Made by a program: the position numbers and the translations under genes
Assembly (NCBI GenBank): GCA_947243795.1
Contig: OX365929.1
Location: forward strand, 186,001-250,000
DNA: 64,000 bases
Origin: Saccharomyces uvarum
Lineage: Eukaryota > Ascomycota > Saccharomycetes > Saccharomycetales > Saccharomycetaceae
Direction: 5' to 3'
The notes under the pieces: generated by a model
Seen by the model: the letters and a program-made list of their open reading frames with translations, nothing else
Told to the model about the DNA's origin: nothing
The model's database searches: none
Shown: piece after piece, positions 30,077-40,229 of the stretch
Layout: each line of letters opens with the position of its first letter
Position numbering within the stretch: position 1 is the stretch's first letter

Positions 30077-31273
30077 ATGCTTACCAAAAGAATACTACCG
30101 CTGCGTACTCCATTTCCGTGTAGGCGCATTTCGAGCGACGTTTCTCGACCGGCACAGCCCTTGAACGTGCTCTTCTTCGGCAGTGACACGTTCAGCAACT
30201 TCTCTTTGCAGGCGCTCAACGAGCTGCGCCAGATAAATGGCGACCACGTCGTTGACAAGATCCAGGTGGTGACCAGGTCGCCCAAGTGGTGCGGTAGACA
30301 GAAGTCCATTTTGAAATACCCGCCGATCTTCGACACGGCCAGCGAGCTCCAGTTGCCACGCCCGATTACGTGTGATACCAAGCAGGACATGCTGGCGCTG
30401 CGCGAGTTGACCAGCCGCCCAGGGAGCCCTGGGGCCGGCGGCCCGTTCAACACGATCATTGCGGTCTCGTTCGGGAAGCTGATTCCGGGGGACCTGGTCC
30501 GCGCGGTACCGCTGGCACTGAATGTCCATCCATCGCTGCTGCCGAGACACAAGGGCAGTGCACCGATCCAGCGTGCGCTGCTGGAGGGCGACTTGTGCAC
30601 GGGAGTGACTGTGCAGACGCTGCACCCGGACCGGTTCGACCACGGTGCCATCGTGGCACAGACGCAGCCGCTGGCCATTGCTGCGCTGCTGCGCGCGGGC
30701 AGGGCCGCCCCCCCACACGCGGGCGCAGACGGCCTTGGCCTTGGTCTGCCCCGGAGAACAGCCATTCTGCTGGACCAGCTGGGCGCCGTGGGCGCCCAGC
30801 TGCTGAAGCAGACGCTGCGCGAGCAGTTGTACCTGCCACAGAATCGCGTGCACGCACGCACCGCCGCCTACGAGGCCAGCTACGCCCGCCGCATAACGAC
30901 TGAGGACAAGCGCATCCACTGGGCGCGTGACTCTGCCGCCGAGCTGCTTAACAGGCTCGAGACGCTGGGGCCCTTGCACGCGTTCAAGGAGGCGGCGGCG
31001 GCGGCTAAAGGAGCCGCCCATTCCATCGTCTTGAAACGAGTGCTGCTACACGAGTGCAGCGTAGGGGACGGCTCCCGGCTACCCGGCTGTGAGCCGGGCA
31101 CCTTCGAATACAACCAGCAGCACGACAGCCTAGTCATCGCCTGCCGCGGCGGCTCGCAGCTCTGCGTAACGCGCCTCCAGTTCGAGGGATTCGCCGTTGA
31201 GCGCGCCGGGCAGTTCGTGGCGCGCCTGCAGAAAAGATGCGGTATCATGAGCCAGCACCTAGTGTTTCAGTAA
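30077..31273 (+). CDS. FMT1: Fmt1, mitochondrial methionyl-tRNA formyltransferase
   Basis: The 398-aa protein is orthologous to S. cerevisiae Fmt1 (YBL013W, 401 aa). It formylates initiator Met-tRNA in mitochondria using 10-formyl-tetrahydrofolate. The first 30 residues are Arg/Leu-rich without acids until the mature part, as in a presequence. The formyltransferase fold begins at LNVLFFGSDTFS. The catalytic region follows with LNVHPSLLPRHKGSAPIQRA (Asn, His and the later Asp in HPDRFDHG). The C-terminal domain contains EDKRIHWARDSAAELLN. The gene is extremely GC-rich: I count 207 G or C in the 300 bases 30421-30720. The middle, around residues 205-240, is Ala/Gly/Arg-rich and diverges most from S. 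cerevisiae. Confidence 0.96.
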   Translation: MLTKRILPLRTPFPCRRISSDVSRPAQPLNVLFFGSDTFSNFSLQALNELRQINGDHVVDKIQVVTRSPKWCGRQKSILKYPPIFDTASELQLPRPITCDTKQDMLALRELTSRPGSPGAGGPFNTIIAVSFGKLIPGDLVRAVPLALNVHPSLLPRHKGSAPIQRALLEGDLCTGVTVQTLHPDRFDHGAIVAQTQPLAIAALLRAGRAAPPHAGADGLGLGLPRRTAILLDQLGAVGAQLLKQTLREQLYLPQNRVHARTAAYEASYARRITTEDKRIHWARDSAAELLNRLETLGPLHAFKEAAAAAKGAAHSIVLKRVLLHECSVGDGSRLPGCEPGTFEYNQQHDSLVIACRGGSQLCVTRLQFEGFAVERAGQFVARLQKRCGIMSQHLVFQ

Positions 31274-31530
31274 CCCGCCTCTGGGAGTGCTGCCACCTTT
31301 CTCCCCCCAGGCCTCAACAGTTGCCAAGCGTTCGGCTCCGAGACGAAAAAAGAAAAGAGCCTGATTTTTTCCCAGTTACGGTTATGGTAATGTAGTCGAT
31401 GTGTATATTGTTTGTATGTATGTAGTTCTTAGGAGGTGCGAGTGGATAAGTTGTAGGAGCCCAGAAACGACGATTCACCACAGCAAAGAGCGCAGGTGCC
31501 TTCCACAAATCTGCATACCGGGGTAAAAAG

Positions 31531-33759
31531 ATGCCTGCACCAAAACTCACGGAGAAGCCAGTCTCTTCCAAGCAAGTACAGGAGACCACGAGTGTTACTC
31601 CCAGCACGGCCAAAGGCGCCAAGGCGGACGAGCAAGAATATGTCTACAAGGAGCCCAGTGCAATCAAGAAGGTGCTCTACTCCATCGCTACGTGGCTGCT
31701 CTACAACATCTTCCACTGTTTCTTCAGAGAAATCAAAGGCCGGGGCAGCTACAAGGTCCCGCAGCAGGGACCTGTGATATTTGTTGCTGCTCCGCACGCC
31801 AACCAATTCGTCGACCCTGTCATCCTGATGGGTGAAGTGAAGAAATCCCTTAATAGACGTGTGTCCTTCTTGGTAGCGGAGAACTCGCTGAAGCAGCCCG
31901 CCATCGGCTTTTTGGCCAGTTTCTTCATGGCCATCGGCGTGATCAGACCCCAGGATAATTTGAAACCGGCAAGAGGCACCATCCGCGTGGACCCAGAAGA
32001 CTACAAGAGGTTGATCGGCCACGACACGCACTTCTTGACCGACTGCGCGCCAAGGGGACTCATTGCGCTGCCCAAATCCATGGGGTTCGTAGAGATCCAG
32101 TCAATAGAGAGTGACACGTGTTTGACTTTGAGAAAGGAGTTCAAGATGGCCAAGTCCGAGGTCAAGAACACTCTGCTCAACGGCACCGTCTACAAGTATG
32201 CCGACAAGGTCAACCAATCTTGCGTTTACCACAGGGTCTTCGAGCACTTGGCACACAACAACTGTATCGGGATCTTCCCCGAGGGCGGGTCTCACGATAG
32301 AACAGACTTGTTGCCCTTGAAAGCGGGTGTGGCCATCATGGCTCTTGGCTGCATGGACAAGCATCCCGACGCCAACGTTAAGATCGTTCCGTGCGGCATG
32401 AACTACTTTCATCCACACAAGTTCAGATCTAGAGCGGTTGTGGAATTCGGCGACCCCATTGAAATACCGAAGGAACTGGTCGCCAAGTATCACAACCCGG
32501 AAACGAACAGAGACGCCGTGAAAGAGTTGTTGGACACCATATCCAAGGGTTTACAGTCCGTCACCGTGACATGTTCAGACTATGAGACTTTGATGGTGGT
32601 CCAGGCAATAAGAAGACTGTACATGACCCAGTTCGCCAGCAAGTTGCCGTTGCCCCTGATTGTGGAAATGAATAGAAGAATGGTCAAGGGTTACGAGTTT
32701 TACAGAAACGAACCGGAAATCGCGGAACTAACAAAGGACATAATGTCGTATAACGCCGCCTTAAGACACTATAATCTGCCCGACCATCAAGTAGAGGAGG
32801 CAAAGGTGAACTTTGCCAGGAATCTTGGCCTCGTCTTCTTCAGATTGATCGGGCTTTCAATCCTTTTTGCCCTAGCAATGCCCGGTATCATCATGTTCTC
32901 ACCCGTGTTCATCTTAGCCAAGAGGATTTCTCAGGACAAAGCCCGTACCGCATTGTCCAGGTCTACAGTGAAGATAAAGGCTAACGATGTGATTGCCACG
33001 TGGAAAATTCTAATCGGGATGGGGTTTGCCCCCTTGCTTTACATCTTTTGGTCCGTTCTAATCACCTACTTTCTCAGAGGACAACCGTGGAAAAAAATCT
33101 ATATCTTTTCTGGGTCTTACATCTCCTGCGTCATAGTCACGTATTCCGCCTTGATTGTAGGCGACATTGGTATGGACGGTTTCAAATCTTTAAGACCTCT
33201 AGTCTTGTCTCTAACTTCTCCAAAGGGTCTACAAAAACTTCAGAAGGACCGTGGAATCTTGGCGGAGAAAATCATCGAAGTCGTCAACAACTTTGGAAGC
33301 GAACTGTTCCCTGATTTCGATAGCGCCGCCCTACGTGAAGAATTCGACGTTCTCGACGAAGAAGAAGAAGACAGAAAGACCTCCGAATTGAAACGCAGGA
33401 AAATGCTAAAAAAGCAAAAAATTAAAAGGCAAGAGAAAGATCTGCCATCCTTCAGGGACAAAAATGACCACGATGACATTTACGAACACCATCAAGATTC
33501 AGATGGCGTTTCATTGGTCAACAGTGACAACTCCCTCTCTAATATCCCGCTATTCTCCACTACCTTCCAACGTAAATCAGAGATATCTTTGGCTTCAACA
33601 TCCGTTGCGCCTTCCTCGTCATCAGAATTTGAAATTGAAGACGAAGTCTTCGAAGAAAAAAAGGGGTTGGCTAGCAAGATCGCACAAGCTGTCCTGAACA
33701 AGAGAATCGATGAGGATGCTGCAAGGGAAGAAGAGGAAGAAGAGGAAGAAGAAATGTAG
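31531..33759 (+). CDS. SCT1: Sct1/Gat2, glycerol-3-phosphate acyltransferase
   Basis: The 742-aa ER membrane enzyme is orthologous to S. cerevisiae Sct1 (YBL011W, 759 aa), which makes lysophosphatidic acid from glycerol-3-phosphate or dihydroxyacetone phosphate and acyl-CoA. The PlsC acyltransferase signature HX4D is seen as PHANQFVDP (about residue 90), followed later by GIFPEGGSHDR (about 250). Hydrophobic segments lie near residues 50-65, 435-470, 490-510 and 525-545. The tail is rich in Ser, Lys and Glu, with EEEEDRKTSE and a terminal Glu run shorter than in S. cerevisiae, which explains most of the length difference. The N-terminal 45 residues are variable. The ATG at 31531 gives the conserved MPAPKLTEK. 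Confidence 0.98.
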   Translation: MPAPKLTEKPVSSKQVQETTSVTPSTAKGAKADEQEYVYKEPSAIKKVLYSIATWLLYNIFHCFFREIKGRGSYKVPQQGPVIFVAAPHANQFVDPVILMGEVKKSLNRRVSFLVAENSLKQPAIGFLASFFMAIGVIRPQDNLKPARGTIRVDPEDYKRLIGHDTHFLTDCAPRGLIALPKSMGFVEIQSIESDTCLTLRKEFKMAKSEVKNTLLNGTVYKYADKVNQSCVYHRVFEHLAHNNCIGIFPEGGSHDRTDLLPLKAGVAIMALGCMDKHPDANVKIVPCGMNYFHPHKFRSRAVVEFGDPIEIPKELVAKYHNPETNRDAVKELLDTISKGLQSVTVTCSDYETLMVVQAIRRLYMTQFASKLPLPLIVEMNRRMVKGYEFYRNEPEIAELTKDIMSYNAALRHYNLPDHQVEEAKVNFARNLGLVFFRLIGLSILFALAMPGIIMFSPVFILAKRISQDKARTALSRSTVKIKANDVIATWKILIGMGFAPLLYIFWSVLITYFLRGQPWKKIYIFSGSYISCVIVTYSALIVGDIGMDGFKSLRPLVLSLTSPKGLQKLQKDRGILAEKIIEVVNNFGSELFPDFDSAALREEFDVLDEEEEDRKTSELKRRKMLKKQKIKRQEKDLPSFRDKNDHDDIYEHHQDSDGVSLVNSDNSLSNIPLFSTTFQRKSEISLASTSVAPSSSSEFEIEDEVFEEKKGLASKIAQAVLNKRIDEDAAREEEEEEEEEM

Positions 33760-34072
33760 GTGTCGTTTGCATTATTGATGCACAGAATGGTAACTAAGAC
33801 TTTTATTATTCTATTTTGTAATAATCTCAATGTCGTTCATTGGAAATCGTAAATACTAATACTCAATATTTATCTGTGTCCTTCGATGGACTTTTTTTTC
33901 TGGAAAACTAATTATATACTTATATGTTGCTAAAATACTTTGCTCTTTTGAATATGCTGATATATATATATATATATATGTCCCATATGCCACCGATAAA
34001 GACTTTTCAGACTAAAAGTACCGTATTGCCGCGGTAAATATGCCCCATCTTTTATTTCTTAGACTAAACCGA
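33760..34072. other. SCT1/LAA2 convergent spacer with TA repeat
   Basis: The 313-bp spacer separates the convergent SCT1 and LAA2 stops. It holds a pure TA dinucleotide run at 33961-33979 (about nine units). I see no gene. Confidence 0.6.
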
Positions 34073-34918
34073 TCAGTATCCAACCCAACTGAACCTTTTC
34101 TTTTTGCTCCGCTTTTTGTTATACAATGCAATTTCGTCTCTCTGGAGCCTTTGAGTGTGCCCAGTCAAGTTCGTTACCACATTTTCAAAAGTCGTTTTAT
34201 CATTAAGAAGGTCTTGCTGTTTCTTTTTCATCAATTTCGATTTACTTACCAGAAAGTCAATGGATTGACACAGCGTATCATGGTATTGGCGTAATGATTC
34301 TCCATCCATACCCGTAAAATCGGCCGCTAGCAATTGGGGTATATGCTGTTCTTGTTCATGCTCCTCCTCAACTTGAATAGACTTCAAAGTCATGGGTGGG
34401 GTGTAGTCAATCTTGAAATTATCTCTCAGGAATAGGCCAGTGGCTGTTTGCTCACTTTTTTCTACTATATCGCATATTCTTTTGAACAATTCATCGTTCA
34501 GTGGCTCTTCCTGCTTCTTACGATTGGCATTTTCAGAGCCGTTGTTATCGGATATTCTTAAAATGTGCAGCAAGTTTTTCCGTATGTGAGATTTATTCCA
34601 TACGAATGGTTGTAATACAAAATCTAGTTGCACTAGTTGCTCATAAATGACATTAGGTCGTTCATCTTCAATCAACCTACTAAGCCCATAACGGTCGCTC
34701 TTCACTGTCCCTGTTTCTAAACCAGAAAAATCCCTGTCTGGTAGAATTTCGTCCAAGCAACCGCCTATCACGGCCTCTGAAGATATCGTTGCGGCAGAAT
34801 CGTGGTTATATAGGTCATTTTCCACTGAAGCATCTGAAAAATTCCCGAAATCATCACTAGTGTCACTCCCAGCATCAGACTCACTTATGGTAGCCTCTAT
34901 TCGATCTTCATCACTCAT
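34073..34918 (-). CDS. LAA2: Laa2, AP-1 accessory protein
   Basis: The 281-aa protein is orthologous to S. cerevisiae Laa2 (YBL010C, 280 aa), which binds Laa1 and helps recruit it and the clathrin adaptor AP-1 to membranes. The acidic, Ser-rich N-terminus contains SDDFGNFSD (about residues 20-30), a gamma-ear-binding type motif of the FGxF class. The rest is probably helical, with heptad-like Leu spacing in the second half, and ends in a basic cluster (KKRSKKKRF). The start is the ATG at 34918 (MSDEDRIEAT); the frame runs four codons upstream to a TTG, which I reject. Confidence 0.95.
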   Translation of the reverse strand: MSDEDRIEATISESDAGSDTSDDFGNFSDASVENDLYNHDSAATISSEAVIGGCLDEILPDRDFSGLETGTVKSDRYGLSRLIEDERPNVIYEQLVQLDFVLQPFVWNKSHIRKNLLHILRISDNNGSENANRKKQEEPLNDELFKRICDIVEKSEQTATGLFLRDNFKIDYTPPMTLKSIQVEEEHEQEQHIPQLLAADFTGMDGESLRQYHDTLCQSIDFLVSKSKLMKKKQQDLLNDKTTFENVVTNLTGHTQRLQRDEIALYNKKRSKKKRFSWVGY

Positions 34919-35080
34919 TGTTCCCTTCAAAAAGTTTCAAACCTCTTGCTTTTTGCTTTTTTCTCCCTGCTCTAACTTGAATTCTCCTTTTGGCCTTTAC
35001 GCCTATTATGGTCTTTTTCGATTTTGATAAAAATTCGCGAAACTTTTTGTAGTATCTTCTCTTCTCGAAAAGCGAAAAGA

Positions 35081-35088
35081 GTAAACAA
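35081..35088 (+). promoter_or_regulatory. Forkhead site upstream of ALK2
   Basis: GTAAACAA matches the Fkh1/Fkh2 consensus RTAAAYAA, 93 bp before the ALK2 ATG. ALK2 expression is cell-cycle regulated in S. cerevisiae, so a forkhead site is plausible, but this is consensus evidence only. Confidence 0.45.
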
Positions 35089-35173
35089 TAACAAAAAGGC
35101 TATTTATCCTGGTGTTTTATCGATTCTCGTTGATACAACGGAGTGAACATATAAGCTGTGTCAATTTGATAGT

Positions 35174-37216
35174 ATGAGTTTTGATGCGCCTGCAGATCCG
35201 CAGACGCTCGACACTAGATATCTTGCCCTCGAGGTAGCAGAAAGCGATGATGCTGATAGCTTCTTGGCTTCTTCATCCACTGGTAGTCCAGCAGTGGACC
35301 CAGCCAAGAGGGTTTACAAGATTCCATCATACAAGAATTCGTCAGAAGACGAGAATCAGTGGTCTTTTGGTCTTGCACGTTCTCCAACATCCAAGACAAG
35401 GCCTGCAGGAAGAGCCATCGAAAATGATGAAAGCTATAGTAAGCGATCTTCCACAGGCTCATCTCTCAAACAACTCTTTAATAAAATAGATATCAATGAT
35501 ACTACTCATTCTTCAAACAAAGAAAATGTATCTCAAGTTCAGCAATCAGAAAATAGAATTCCGCCTCCTTCTAAAAGGTTATTAAAGCAAAGTCATACAA
35601 AGGTAACAAACTCCAAGTTTCGCACACCATTGAGGCCCATTTCAAATCAATCAACTTTATCAAGGGACGAAAGAATTAGGGACTTTGGTCTGCTCAACTC
35701 TCGAAGTGGTGATAATTCCAACTGGCAGAGCCCGAACAGTGATAAGAGGGCCAGTTCTCATGTACACTCTCCAAGTGTGACTTCTATTGCTTCTTTTAGT
35801 TCCAGTGCGTCTTCATCCAAGTGGAAATTCTGGAAGAACGATAACTTGTTATCTAGGTCAATATCGTCAAGATCCATAAATGTCCAAGCTTCAGACTCTG
35901 CACAATCAAAGCCAACTAATCAGTTGCAAAAAAAATCTTCAATCGCAAGTTTCCAGAATTCCATCTTTGGCAGTGGAAATCATACCCAAAAGAAAAGAGA
36001 TTCCGGATTTATTATGCCTGATCATCAAAGCACGAAGGAATTGAACCATAAGCATTCTTCATCAAATCTTTCTTTTAGAAGTTTAAAGCATAAGACATCT
36101 CATTCTTCCCTAAATAAACTCAAGATAAGACGTAAAGGAAACACACAAGAATTAAATGACCAAGCCAAATCAACCTGCCAGATCTCACTGCCTGTTCCAG
36201 ATCAAGTGTCCAAGGACAAGATTCAATTGAAACTAAAAAATTCCACATCACTGGCATCTTTATCTTCAGAGATTACTCCTATAAATACTTTAGACTACAA
36301 CGATTCAATCTTACAGCAAATTTTGCAGCTTTGCGACGTCAGTTATATATTACATGACCTTTTTGAAGCCCAATCATTAAATCTGATTATGCTAAACAGT
36401 AATTCTGTTCAGTTATCTCGCAATTTTTGGAAAACTTATTATAGCGATACGCAAGCTTCAGTTATTTGTAAGAAAATCAGTCTCGGCACTTTAAGTGATT
36501 TAACTACTTCAAATTTGATATCTCTACACGAGTTGAAAGCATTACGCTTCTTACAAGCAACTACTGGGGTTGCTCATTTGTTGCAAGCGTATATTATGCC
36601 TTCAGATCAGAATAAAGATGACCAAGACTTGGTGTTATACTTATTCTTCAAAGACCATGGAACTCCTCTTTCTAGATGTCCCAAAATCGACTATTGTCAA
36701 GCATTGTCCATTTTTTGGCAATGTGCTAGCATCCTATACGTCGTTGAATCCAAATTTCAATTTGAACACAGAAACTTGACCTTAGACCATATTTTGGTCG
36801 ATTCTAGGGGGAACGTTACTTTGATTGATCTAAAATGCTGTCGTTTTGTAAGTATAAACACTAATAAAGCATTTTATACAAGATTAGACCACCATTTTTT
36901 TTTCCAAGGACAAGAAAACTTACAATTCGAAATATATGAATCGATGAGAAGTTTGTTATCTCAGCCGACATCCTGGGCTACTTTTGAACCAAGAACAAAC
37001 CTATTATGGATGTACTATCTCAGTATGAACTTGCTAAAGATGGGCAGGAATAGCGGAGGTTCCCGCGTTTCGAACCATGAAGAAAGTGTCTTGATCAAAC
37101 TGACCCACTTGCTCGATCCTGCTCGAAGACAATCCAACAAATTTTTTAAGAAAAAAGATCTATCTATCAGAACATGCGGTGATTTATTATCTTCGAGACA
37201 AGAAATCATGCGATAA
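35174..37216 (+). CDS. ALK2: Alk2, haspin-like protein kinase
   Basis: The 680-aa protein is orthologous to S. cerevisiae Alk2 (YBL009W, 676 aa), a haspin-family kinase with roles in mitosis and polarity. The first 370 residues are Ser-rich, basic and probably disordered, with many S/T-P and KxxS type sites and a KENVS (KEN-box) motif near residue 115 that fits cell-cycle destruction. The kinase-like domain occupies about residues 375-670. Haspin-type features include HRNLTLDHILVDS in place of HRDLKxxN and TLIDLKCCRF in place of DFG. The classical VAIK lysine is not obvious, as is usual in this divergent family. It diverges from LAA2 across 255 bp. Confidence 0.96.
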   Translation: MSFDAPADPQTLDTRYLALEVAESDDADSFLASSSTGSPAVDPAKRVYKIPSYKNSSEDENQWSFGLARSPTSKTRPAGRAIENDESYSKRSSTGSSLKQLFNKIDINDTTHSSNKENVSQVQQSENRIPPPSKRLLKQSHTKVTNSKFRTPLRPISNQSTLSRDERIRDFGLLNSRSGDNSNWQSPNSDKRASSHVHSPSVTSIASFSSSASSSKWKFWKNDNLLSRSISSRSINVQASDSAQSKPTNQLQKKSSIASFQNSIFGSGNHTQKKRDSGFIMPDHQSTKELNHKHSSSNLSFRSLKHKTSHSSLNKLKIRRKGNTQELNDQAKSTCQISLPVPDQVSKDKIQLKLKNSTSLASLSSEITPINTLDYNDSILQQILQLCDVSYILHDLFEAQSLNLIMLNSNSVQLSRNFWKTYYSDTQASVICKKISLGTLSDLTTSNLISLHELKALRFLQATTGVAHLLQAYIMPSDQNKDDQDLVLYLFFKDHGTPLSRCPKIDYCQALSIFWQCASILYVVESKFQFEHRNLTLDHILVDSRGNVTLIDLKCCRFVSINTNKAFYTRLDHHFFFQGQENLQFEIYESMRSLLSQPTSWATFEPRTNLLWMYYLSMNLLKMGRNSGGSRVSNHEESVLIKLTHLLDPARRQSNKFFKKKDLSIRTCGDLLSSRQEIMR

Positions 37217-37706
37217 GGACATTATCATATCGAGATACAAGCTTTTGTGTCTTTTTTAATGATGTGTAAGTACAGAACAACATATATACTAATTTATAAT
37301 GAAACGAAAATTAATTTTGAATATCCTTTCTCAAAAGGATCCTCATCTCATCAATTGTCAAGGTGCCAGGATTACCTAGAAAGAAATATAGTTCGGTGCA
37401 TCATAGTCTAAACCATTTCAATTTGTCTTACCATTAGGATTTATGATACACCAAGAACAGTTTTTACTAGAAAAATGAGAATGCTTATAGTGCTATTTTT
37501 TAGTGAGCCATTATTTCTGACTATTTTTCGAGCCGATTACTGTTTTCTCATTGTTAATCTTCAAAATAAATCATCTCGCATCGCAACGAAAATAAAATAA
37601 GGCTAGTGTTTATAGATGGCAGAAACAGATAGTATTGGCAGACAGTCATAGAATCACACGTCTCGCTAGGGAGAAATTACCGTTAATAAAAAACTTCTGT
37701 GATAAG
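37217..37706. other. ALK2-HIR1 spacer with coding-like fragments
   Basis: The 490-bp spacer contains the HIR1 promoter. Near HIR1 there is a small ATG ORF (37616-37651, 11 codons) that could be an upstream ORF. On the minus strand two adjoining open stretches in different phases (37311-37400 and about 37379-37487) look protein-like but lack a start. They may be a decayed or spliced unrecognised gene, or chance. Confidence 0.4.
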
Positions 37707-40229
37707 ATGAAAGTGGTAAAGTTTCCATGGCTGGCTCATCGAGAAGAATCGCGAAAATATGAAATATATACAGTTGATGTCAGCCCTGATGGTAAGAGAC
37801 TGGCCACTGGAGGTTTGGATGGTAAGATTAGGATATGGTCTGTAGATGCCATTTTACAATGCATGGACTTAGAGGCAACGGCACCTGAAATACCGCTTCC
37901 GCAAGATTTACAGATGCCATTATGTAGTATGAGTAGGCATACTGGTTCAATAACATGTGTTAAATTCTCACCTGATGGAAAATACTTGGCTAGTGGGTCG
38001 GATGATCGAATTCTATTGATATGGGCTCTTGACGAAGAGCAAGGCTCACAACCTGCCTTTGGTTCCGAGCATGAGAAAGAGCATTGGACAGTTCGAAAAA
38101 GATTGGTTGCGCATGATAACGATATACAGGATATTTGTTGGGCACCAGACTCAAGTATATTAGTGACGGTTGGCTTGGACAGATCTGTCATAGTCTGGAA
38201 CGGTTCTACTTTCGAGAAGTTAAAGAGATTCGACGTGCACCAGTCACTAGTTAAAGGTGTTGTTTTTGATCCTGCTAATAAGTATTTTGCTACTACATCA
38301 GATGATAGAACTATGAAGGTATATAGGTATCACAAGACTGGGGATGTTTCTTTCACCATAGAACATATTATTACTGAGCCATTCAAAGAATCTCCCCTAA
38401 CAACATACTTCAGACGGCCATCATGGTCTCCCGATGGACAACATATTGCGGTTCCCAATGCCACTAACGGACCAGTAAGTTCCGTAGCGATCGTAAATAG
38501 AGGAACTTGGGATACAAGCGTCAGTTTAATTGGGCATGATGCACCTACGGAAGTTGCGAGATTTAATCCTAGATTGTTTGAGAGGGGTGAAAGCAACAAG
38601 AAAAGAAAACATGTTAACGCAGAAAATGATTTGGTAGAGCAAAATGAAGATGACGTTCATCAATTTGACAAGAATATTGACTCTGTTGTAGCAACCGCTG
38701 GACAAGATAAATCCTTGGCCGTTTGGAGTACCAGCAGACCTAGGCCCATATTTGTTGCATTTGATATCGCAAGCAAATCAATAACTGATATGTCTTGGAA
38801 TCCCGATGGTAGTTTACTATTTGTGGTATCTTTGGACTCTTCGATCACTTTGTTCAGATTTAGCAATAATGAACTGGGTAAACCGATTCCCCTGGAGAAA
38901 AACATGGAGCAATTATACAGGTACGGTGTCGATAAGGACTCATTAGATTTCCCGGAAAGTGTCAATCAACTCCTACTCGAAGATCAAACCAAATCGTCTA
39001 AGCGGGCAAAACGTAAGACACCAAAAGTAAACGAAAAGACTCCCGAACTTACAACAAATATTATTTCAAATAAAAAGAATGGCATACATGCTCCAGTGTT
39101 CAAAAATGAACACATAAATATTTTGATACCAAAGAGAAAAAAGGACGCTAAACTAAATAAATCCGTAACTCTCAAAAGTGGTAAGAAGCGTGTGACACCG
39201 ACGCTAATATCTACTTCATCATCTGCTCCCTTTTCCAATACTATCAAAAAGCCTGTATTGGATAATAAGAAGATTGAAAATAATCTGAAAGTGGCCACTA
39301 AACACGTCAACAGTAAAGGGCCATTGTCTCATGTGCCAGATGGAATTGAGAATAAAATCAGTGTCTCATCTCTTCCGTTACCAAGATTAGGTATACACTC
39401 TCTGATAATGGGTACGAAAGAAAGAATTAGAAGGAAAACCTTAGATTCAGAAGTTGATAACGATGGTGCAGAGAATGAAACTGATAAGGGCACAGATGGG
39501 ACAAACGACGCCATTGACGAAATCAAGATCCTCTCAGATGATGAAAACGACTCTCATAGAATGACATTGAATGCTAAATTGACCCAAGAGAAGATATGGA
39601 GCGAAGAGCCTACAGCGCGATACCTTTCGCAATCCGATATTGTACCAGACACGGATGTTGTCATTCTTGAAGAGGGTGACTTAGATCACATATCTGTCCT
39701 GGAAATCAGAAATGGTGTAGAGAGATCTATTCAATTTGATTCTGAAGCACTTCTAGACAATCCTACCAGGATACTGGGATATCAAGGGGGGAAACGAACC
39801 ATTGAATCCTTTATCCCAGAAGTAATTATATGTGCTATGGGATCAAAGGTTTGTAAATGTTGGTGTTTAGCTTCGGCAAATGGTTCTATTTATATACTCT
39901 CGTACCATGGCCAGCAGAAACTTCCAAAAATTAGCCTGGGTCACAAGATCGTTAAGATGGTAACATCCAGCAATTATTTAGTTGTTCTAACTGAGAGAGG
40001 ATTATTCTTTGCATGGGATTTATTAGATCTAAAATCAGTGTTGAGGAATGTACCCATCTTGCCAATTCTTAATGGTCAACCAATTCAAGGAAACAAAGTA
40101 AGAATTAACAAAGTTATAAAGAGCTTTCGTTTAGATGACTCTAACTGTGATTTATATGTAGAAGTTGGTGATCCTAAAAGTATATATAGATGGACTAAAG
40201 ACCTCGGTTGTTGGTCGCTTTATAAATAG
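37707..40229 (+). CDS. HIR1: Hir1, HIR histone chaperone complex subunit
   Basis: The 840-aa protein is exactly the length of S. cerevisiae Hir1 (YBL008W). With Hir2, Hir3 and Hpc2 it forms a replication-independent H3-H4 chaperone that also represses most histone genes outside S phase. The N-terminal 400 residues are a WD40 propeller, with repeats such as [17 protein letters not shown] and [20 protein letters not shown] variable basic, Ser-rich linker follows (about 430-600), then the conserved HIRA C-terminal domain. The start is the ATG at 37707 ([13 protein letters not shown]); the frame extends 24 codons upstream only from a TTG. The HTA2-HTB2 pair, unlike the other three histone loci, is known to be HIR-independent. 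Confidence 0.97.
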   Translation: MKVVKFPWLAHREESRKYEIYTVDVSPDGKRLATGGLDGKIRIWSVDAILQCMDLEATAPEIPLPQDLQMPLCSMSRHTGSITCVKFSPDGKYLASGSDDRILLIWALDEEQGSQPAFGSEHEKEHWTVRKRLVAHDNDIQDICWAPDSSILVTVGLDRSVIVWNGSTFEKLKRFDVHQSLVKGVVFDPANKYFATTSDDRTMKVYRYHKTGDVSFTIEHIITEPFKESPLTTYFRRPSWSPDGQHIAVPNATNGPVSSVAIVNRGTWDTSVSLIGHDAPTEVARFNPRLFERGESNKKRKHVNAENDLVEQNEDDVHQFDKNIDSVVATAGQDKSLAVWSTSRPRPIFVAFDIASKSITDMSWNPDGSLLFVVSLDSSITLFRFSNNELGKPIPLEKNMEQLYRYGVDKDSLDFPESVNQLLLEDQTKSSKRAKRKTPKVNEKTPELTTNIISNKKNGIHAPVFKNEHINILIPKRKKDAKLNKSVTLKSGKKRVTPTLISTSSSAPFSNTIKKPVLDNKKIENNLKVATKHVNSKGPLSHVPDGIENKISVSSLPLPRLGIHSLIMGTKERIRRKTLDSEVDNDGAENETDKGTDGTNDAIDEIKILSDDENDSHRMTLNAKLTQEKIWSEEPTARYLSQSDIVPDTDVVILEEGDLDHISVLEIRNGVERSIQFDSEALLDNPTRILGYQGGKRTIESFIPEVIICAMGSKVCKCWCLASANGSIYILSYHGQQKLPKISLGHKIVKMVTSSNYLVVLTERGLFFAWDLLDLKSVLRNVPILPILNGQPIQGNKVRINKVIKSFRLDDSNCDLYVEVGDPKSIYRWTKDLGCWSLYK

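Noticed and set aside
30095-31021. Long minus-strand ORF (308 codons) opposite FMT1, with a second (317 codons) at 29908-30861
   Set aside because: Both are shadows of the GC-rich FMT1 gene, where stop codons are rare in every frame. They have repetitive Arg/Gly/Gln composition and no family motif, while the plus-strand frame is a clear Fmt1 orthologue.
30077-31273. Horizontal transfer of FMT1 suggested by its high GC
   Set aside because: The protein is collinear with yeast Fmt1 and the gene sits in its normal syntenic place, and neighbouring genes are also raised in GC. Biased gene conversion is simpler.
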